From: Massilia kyonggiensis | GTDB lineage: Bacteria; Pseudomonadota; Gammaproteobacteria; Burkholderiales; Burkholderiaceae_D | Reading direction: 5' to 3' | Assembly (NCBI RefSeq): GCF_024756235.1 | Contig: NZ_JANUGY010000001.1 | Coordinates: forward strand, 372,001-436,000 | Length of the DNA: 64,000 nucleotides | Part shown: in pieces, positions 61,959 through 64,000 of the stretch | How the letters are laid out: each line of letters starts with the position of its first letter | Numbering within the stretch: the first letter of the stretch is position 1 | Made by a program: the position numbers and the translations under genes | Notes under the pieces: generated by a model | The model's database searches: none | Told to the model about the DNA's origin: nothing | What the model saw: only the letters and a program-made list of their open reading frames with translations

Positions 61959-62684
61959 ATGTTTCGTAAATGCTTTGCCGAATTCCTCGGCACGTTCTGG
62001 CTTGTGCTGGGCGGCTGCGGCAGCGCCGTGCTGGCCGCCAAATTCGCCGACGTCGGCATCGGCCTCGCGGGTGTCTCGCTCGCCTTCGGCCTGACCGTGC
62101 TGACGGGCGCCTATGCGTTCGGTCCCGTCTCGGGCGGCCACTTCAATCCGGCCGTCACGGTCGGCCTGTGGGCCGGTGGCCGCTTCCCCGCGCGGCACAT
62201 CGTCCCGTACATCGTCGTGCAGGTGTGCGGGGCGATCGCCGCCGCGGGCGTCCTGTATGCGATCGCAAGCGGCAAGCCGGGCTTCGACCTCGCCGGCGGC
62301 TTTGCGTCCAACGGCTACGGCGAGCACTCGCCGGGCGGTTACTCGCTCGGCGCGGCACTCGTCACGGAGCTCGTCATGACGTTCATGTTCGTGCTGATCA
62401 TCCTGGGCGCGACGCATACCCGTGCGCCCGTGGGCTTCGCGGGCCTCGCGATCGGCCTGGCGCTGACGCTCATCCACCTCATCAGCATCCCCGTCACCAA
62501 CACGTCCGTCAACCCGGCCCGCAGCACGGGTCCCGCGCTGTTCGTCGGCGGCTGGGCGGTCGCGCAACTGTGGCTGTTCTGGATTGCGCCGCTGGTGGGC
62601 GGCGCGCTGGCAGGTGCCGTGTACCGCGCCGTGCTGGAACGCGACGAGGGCGAGCCGGCGGTGACGGGCCGTCCGACGCACTGA
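61959..62684 (+). CDS. aqpZ: Aquaporin Z
   Basis: A 241-residue, six-helix water channel. The two NPA boxes are intact: HFNPAVT in the first half and SVNPARS in the second, where the Arg forms the selectivity filter. The His-rich [12 protein letters not shown] and the C-terminal [11 protein letters not shown] match AqpZ; no extended glycerol-facilitator loops are present. GGGAG precedes the ATG. A TACAAT at 61907-61912 may be the -10 box. The 158-base upstream region is AT-rich and otherwise shows nothing clear. Confidence 0.95.
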   Translation: MFRKCFAEFLGTFWLVLGGCGSAVLAAKFADVGIGLAGVSLAFGLTVLTGAYAFGPVSGGHFNPAVTVGLWAGGRFPARHIVPYIVVQVCGAIAAAGVLYAIASGKPGFDLAGGFASNGYGEHSPGGYSLGAALVTELVMTFMFVLIILGATHTRAPVGFAGLAIGLALTLIHLISIPVTNTSVNPARSTGPALFVGGWAVAQLWLFWIAPLVGGALAGAVYRAVLERDEGEPAVTGRPTH

Positions 62685-62690
62685 CCACGT

Positions 62691-64000
62691 TCAGCGGACG
62701 GCGCCCCGTCGCACGACGACGCCGTCCTTCATCACGAACACGGGCCGCTCGGTGACCGTGATGTCGGCGATGGGGTTGCCGGGAACGGCCACCACGTCCG
62801 CCAGCTTGCCCGCCTCCAGCGTGCCGACGCGGTCAATGGTGCCCAGCAGCCGGGCCGCATTGGACGTACCTGCCAGCAGCGACTGCGCGGGCGTGAGGCC
62901 GTTCTCGACCATGTAGCGGAACTCGCGCGCATTGGTGCCGTGCGCGCCGACCCCGGCGTCCGTGCCGAGCGCGATCGGCACGCCGATCTGCACGGCGTGG
63001 CGGAACGTCTGGCGCAGGTGCGCCGCGGCGGCACGGCCCTTCTCCGCGATCACGGGCGGGAATGTAGCGATCTTTTCCTCGACGTGCGCGATGGCGGAAA
63101 TCGTCGGCACGAGATAGACGTTCTTCGCCTTCATCGCGCGCAGCGTATCGTCTTCGATGAAGCTGCCGTGCTCGATTGAATCGACGCCGGCCGCCACCGC
63201 CATCTTCGCCGCCTTGTCGCCGTGCGCATGCGCCGCGACCTTGCGGCCCCACGCATGCGACTCGCCGATCACGGCATTCATCTCGTCCTGCGACAGCTCC
63301 GGCGCGTCGACGGGATCCGACAGCGACAGTACGCCGCCCGACGGCATGAACTTGATGACGTTGGCGCCGTACTTGATCTGGTAGCGCACCGCGGCGCGGC
63401 ACTCTTCCGGCCCGTTGCACACGCCCTGCAGCGGCCCGGCCAACGGGAGTTTATGAGGCGGGATCGGATCCTGGTCCGCATGGCCGCCGGTGGACCCGAC
63501 CGCATAGTTCGACACGAGCATGCGCGGCCCTGGCACCTTGCCCGCATCGATGGCGTTGCGCAGGCCAAGGGCCACCCAGTCCGTCGAACCGAGGTCGCGC
63601 ACGGACGTGAAGCCCGCTTCCAGCGTGAGGCGCGCGTAATAGGCGCCGTACAGCGCCTGCTCGGCCGGGAAGCGCATCATGTTGTCGAAGAAGTCGCCGT
63701 ACCAGTTGTCGCTGCCCTGGCCGGACAGGTGCACGTGGGCGTCGATGAAGCCGGGCAGCAAGGTCGCGTCGCCCAGGTCGATGACCTCGGCGCCGGCCGG
63801 CACCTCGGCTTTGTCGGCTTGTGCGATGCGGACGATCTTGTTGCCGACGATGGTCAGCTGGGGACGCTCGACGAGCTTGCCGCTGGCGCCGTCGAACATG
63901 CGCGCGGCGCGCAGGACCACGGTCTGCGCGGTGTGCGGTGCCGCAGGAGCGGCGTCGGCCGCGCAGGCGTTGGCGGCCAACAGGGAGAGGACGGCGGTGA
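62691..64000 (-). CDS. Secreted metal-dependent amidohydrolase, N-terminus beyond window
   Basis: The frame stays open to the window edge and at its upstream end encodes a signal-peptide-like stretch (TAVLSLLAANACAADAAPAAP), so only a few residues are probably missing. The body is an amidohydrolase/imidazolonepropionase-type barrel: LLPGFIDAHVHLSGQG (metal His pair), AHAHGDKAAKMAVAAGVDSIEHGSF (further His ligands) and LGTDAGVGAHG (catalytic Asp), ending TERPVFVMKDGVVVRRG. Homologues include Xaa-Pro dipeptidases and other exported amidohydrolases; the substrate is unknown. It converges on aqpZ with 6 bases between them. Confidence 0.88.
   Translation of the reverse strand, partial: TAVLSLLAANACAADAAPAAPHTAQTVVLRAARMFDGASGKLVERPQLTIVGNKIVRIAQADKAEVPAGAEVIDLGDATLLPGFIDAHVHLSGQGSDNWYGDFFDNMMRFPAEQALYGAYYARLTLEAGFTSVRDLGSTDWVALGLRNAIDAGKVPGPRMLVSNYAVGSTGGHADQDPIPPHKLPLAGPLQGVCNGPEECRAAVRYQIKYGANVIKFMPSGGVLSLSDPVDAPELSQDEMNAVIGESHAWGRKVAAHAHGDKAAKMAVAAGVDSIEHGSFIEDDTLRAMKAKNVYLVPTISAIAHVEEKIATFPPVIAEKGRAAAAHLRQTFRHAVQIGVPIALGTDAGVGAHGTNAREFRYMVENGLTPAQSLLAGTSNAARLLGTIDRVGTLEAGKLADVVAVPGNPIADITVTERPVFVMKDGVVVRRGAVR

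Noticed and set aside
1..64000. CRISPR arrays, tRNA or rRNA genes, insertion sequences, prophage or integrase genes
   Set aside because: I looked for regularly spaced repeats, cloverleaf sequences, transposases and integrases and saw none.

Overview
This 64 kb window is GC-rich, densely coded chromosomal DNA. It looks like an environmental betaproteobacterium of the Oxalobacteraceae, most likely Massilia or a close relative. The evidence is a monomeric NADP isocitrate dehydrogenase, PEP-CTERM exoproteins, many TonB-dependent transport and polysaccharide-degrading genes, and a YfiR gene next to a GGDEF/EAL gene. I infer the genus from gene content only; there is no rRNA. I see no tRNA, rRNA, CRISPR array, prophage or insertion sequence.

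Layout. 0-4.3 kb: the end of a TonB receptor, a YfiR-like periplasmic protein and a membrane GGDEF-EAL protein, all on the plus strand. 4.3-9.7 kb: a periplasmic GH13 amylase, a YigZ protein, an MFS exporter, a PEP-CTERM choice-of-anchor protein and a cysteine hydrolase. 9.8-14.4 kb: a LysR regulator, then a tightly overlapping three-gene operon (PEP mutase/isocitrate lyase-like enzyme, DUF4331, DUF4198), then an XRE/MmyB-type regulator. Matching 17-19 bp palindromes sit in front of the operon and in front of the regulator gene.

14.4-34.3 kb is the most striking region: a complete dextran (alpha-1,6-glucan) utilisation locus. A secreted GH49 dextranase faces an eleven-gene minus-strand operon. 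That operon encodes a TonB receptor, a flavin-dependent halogenase-like protein, a GH66 dextranase lipoprotein, a four-gene sugar ABC importer, a FucP-type sugar MFS carrier, a six-hairpin glycosidase, glucokinase and a GH31 alpha-glucosidase that is broken by an internal deletion and a frameshift. A divergent LacI regulator follows. Four related operators, one or two in front of each transcription unit, tie the locus together. The inferred flow is as follows: GH49 and GH66 cut dextran; oligomers enter through the TonB receptor; periplasmic exo-enzymes release glucose; the ABC and MFS systems import; glucokinase phosphorylates.

34.3-49.5 kb: HDOD protein, BON-domain stress protein, secreted zincin, AraC regulator with a divergent MFS gene and an oxidoreductase, chemoreceptor, M49-like peptidase, then a complete EmrAB/OMF tripartite efflux operon with a divergent TetR gene, and a pair of translationally coupled small ORFs. 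49.5-55.9 kb: an operon of DUF2141 protein, Tat-exported carotenoid oxygenase, LytS-type histidine kinase and LytTR response regulator (whose only plausible start codon is ATC), then isocitrate dehydrogenase. 55.9-60.2 kb: a pectin module, with two TTGG-N5-CCAA operators like those of hexuronate GntR regulators in front of a PEP-CTERM protein and a fused pectate lyase-pectinesterase. 60.2-64 kb: a DUF4139 protein, aquaporin Z and the start-truncated end of a secreted amidohydrolase.
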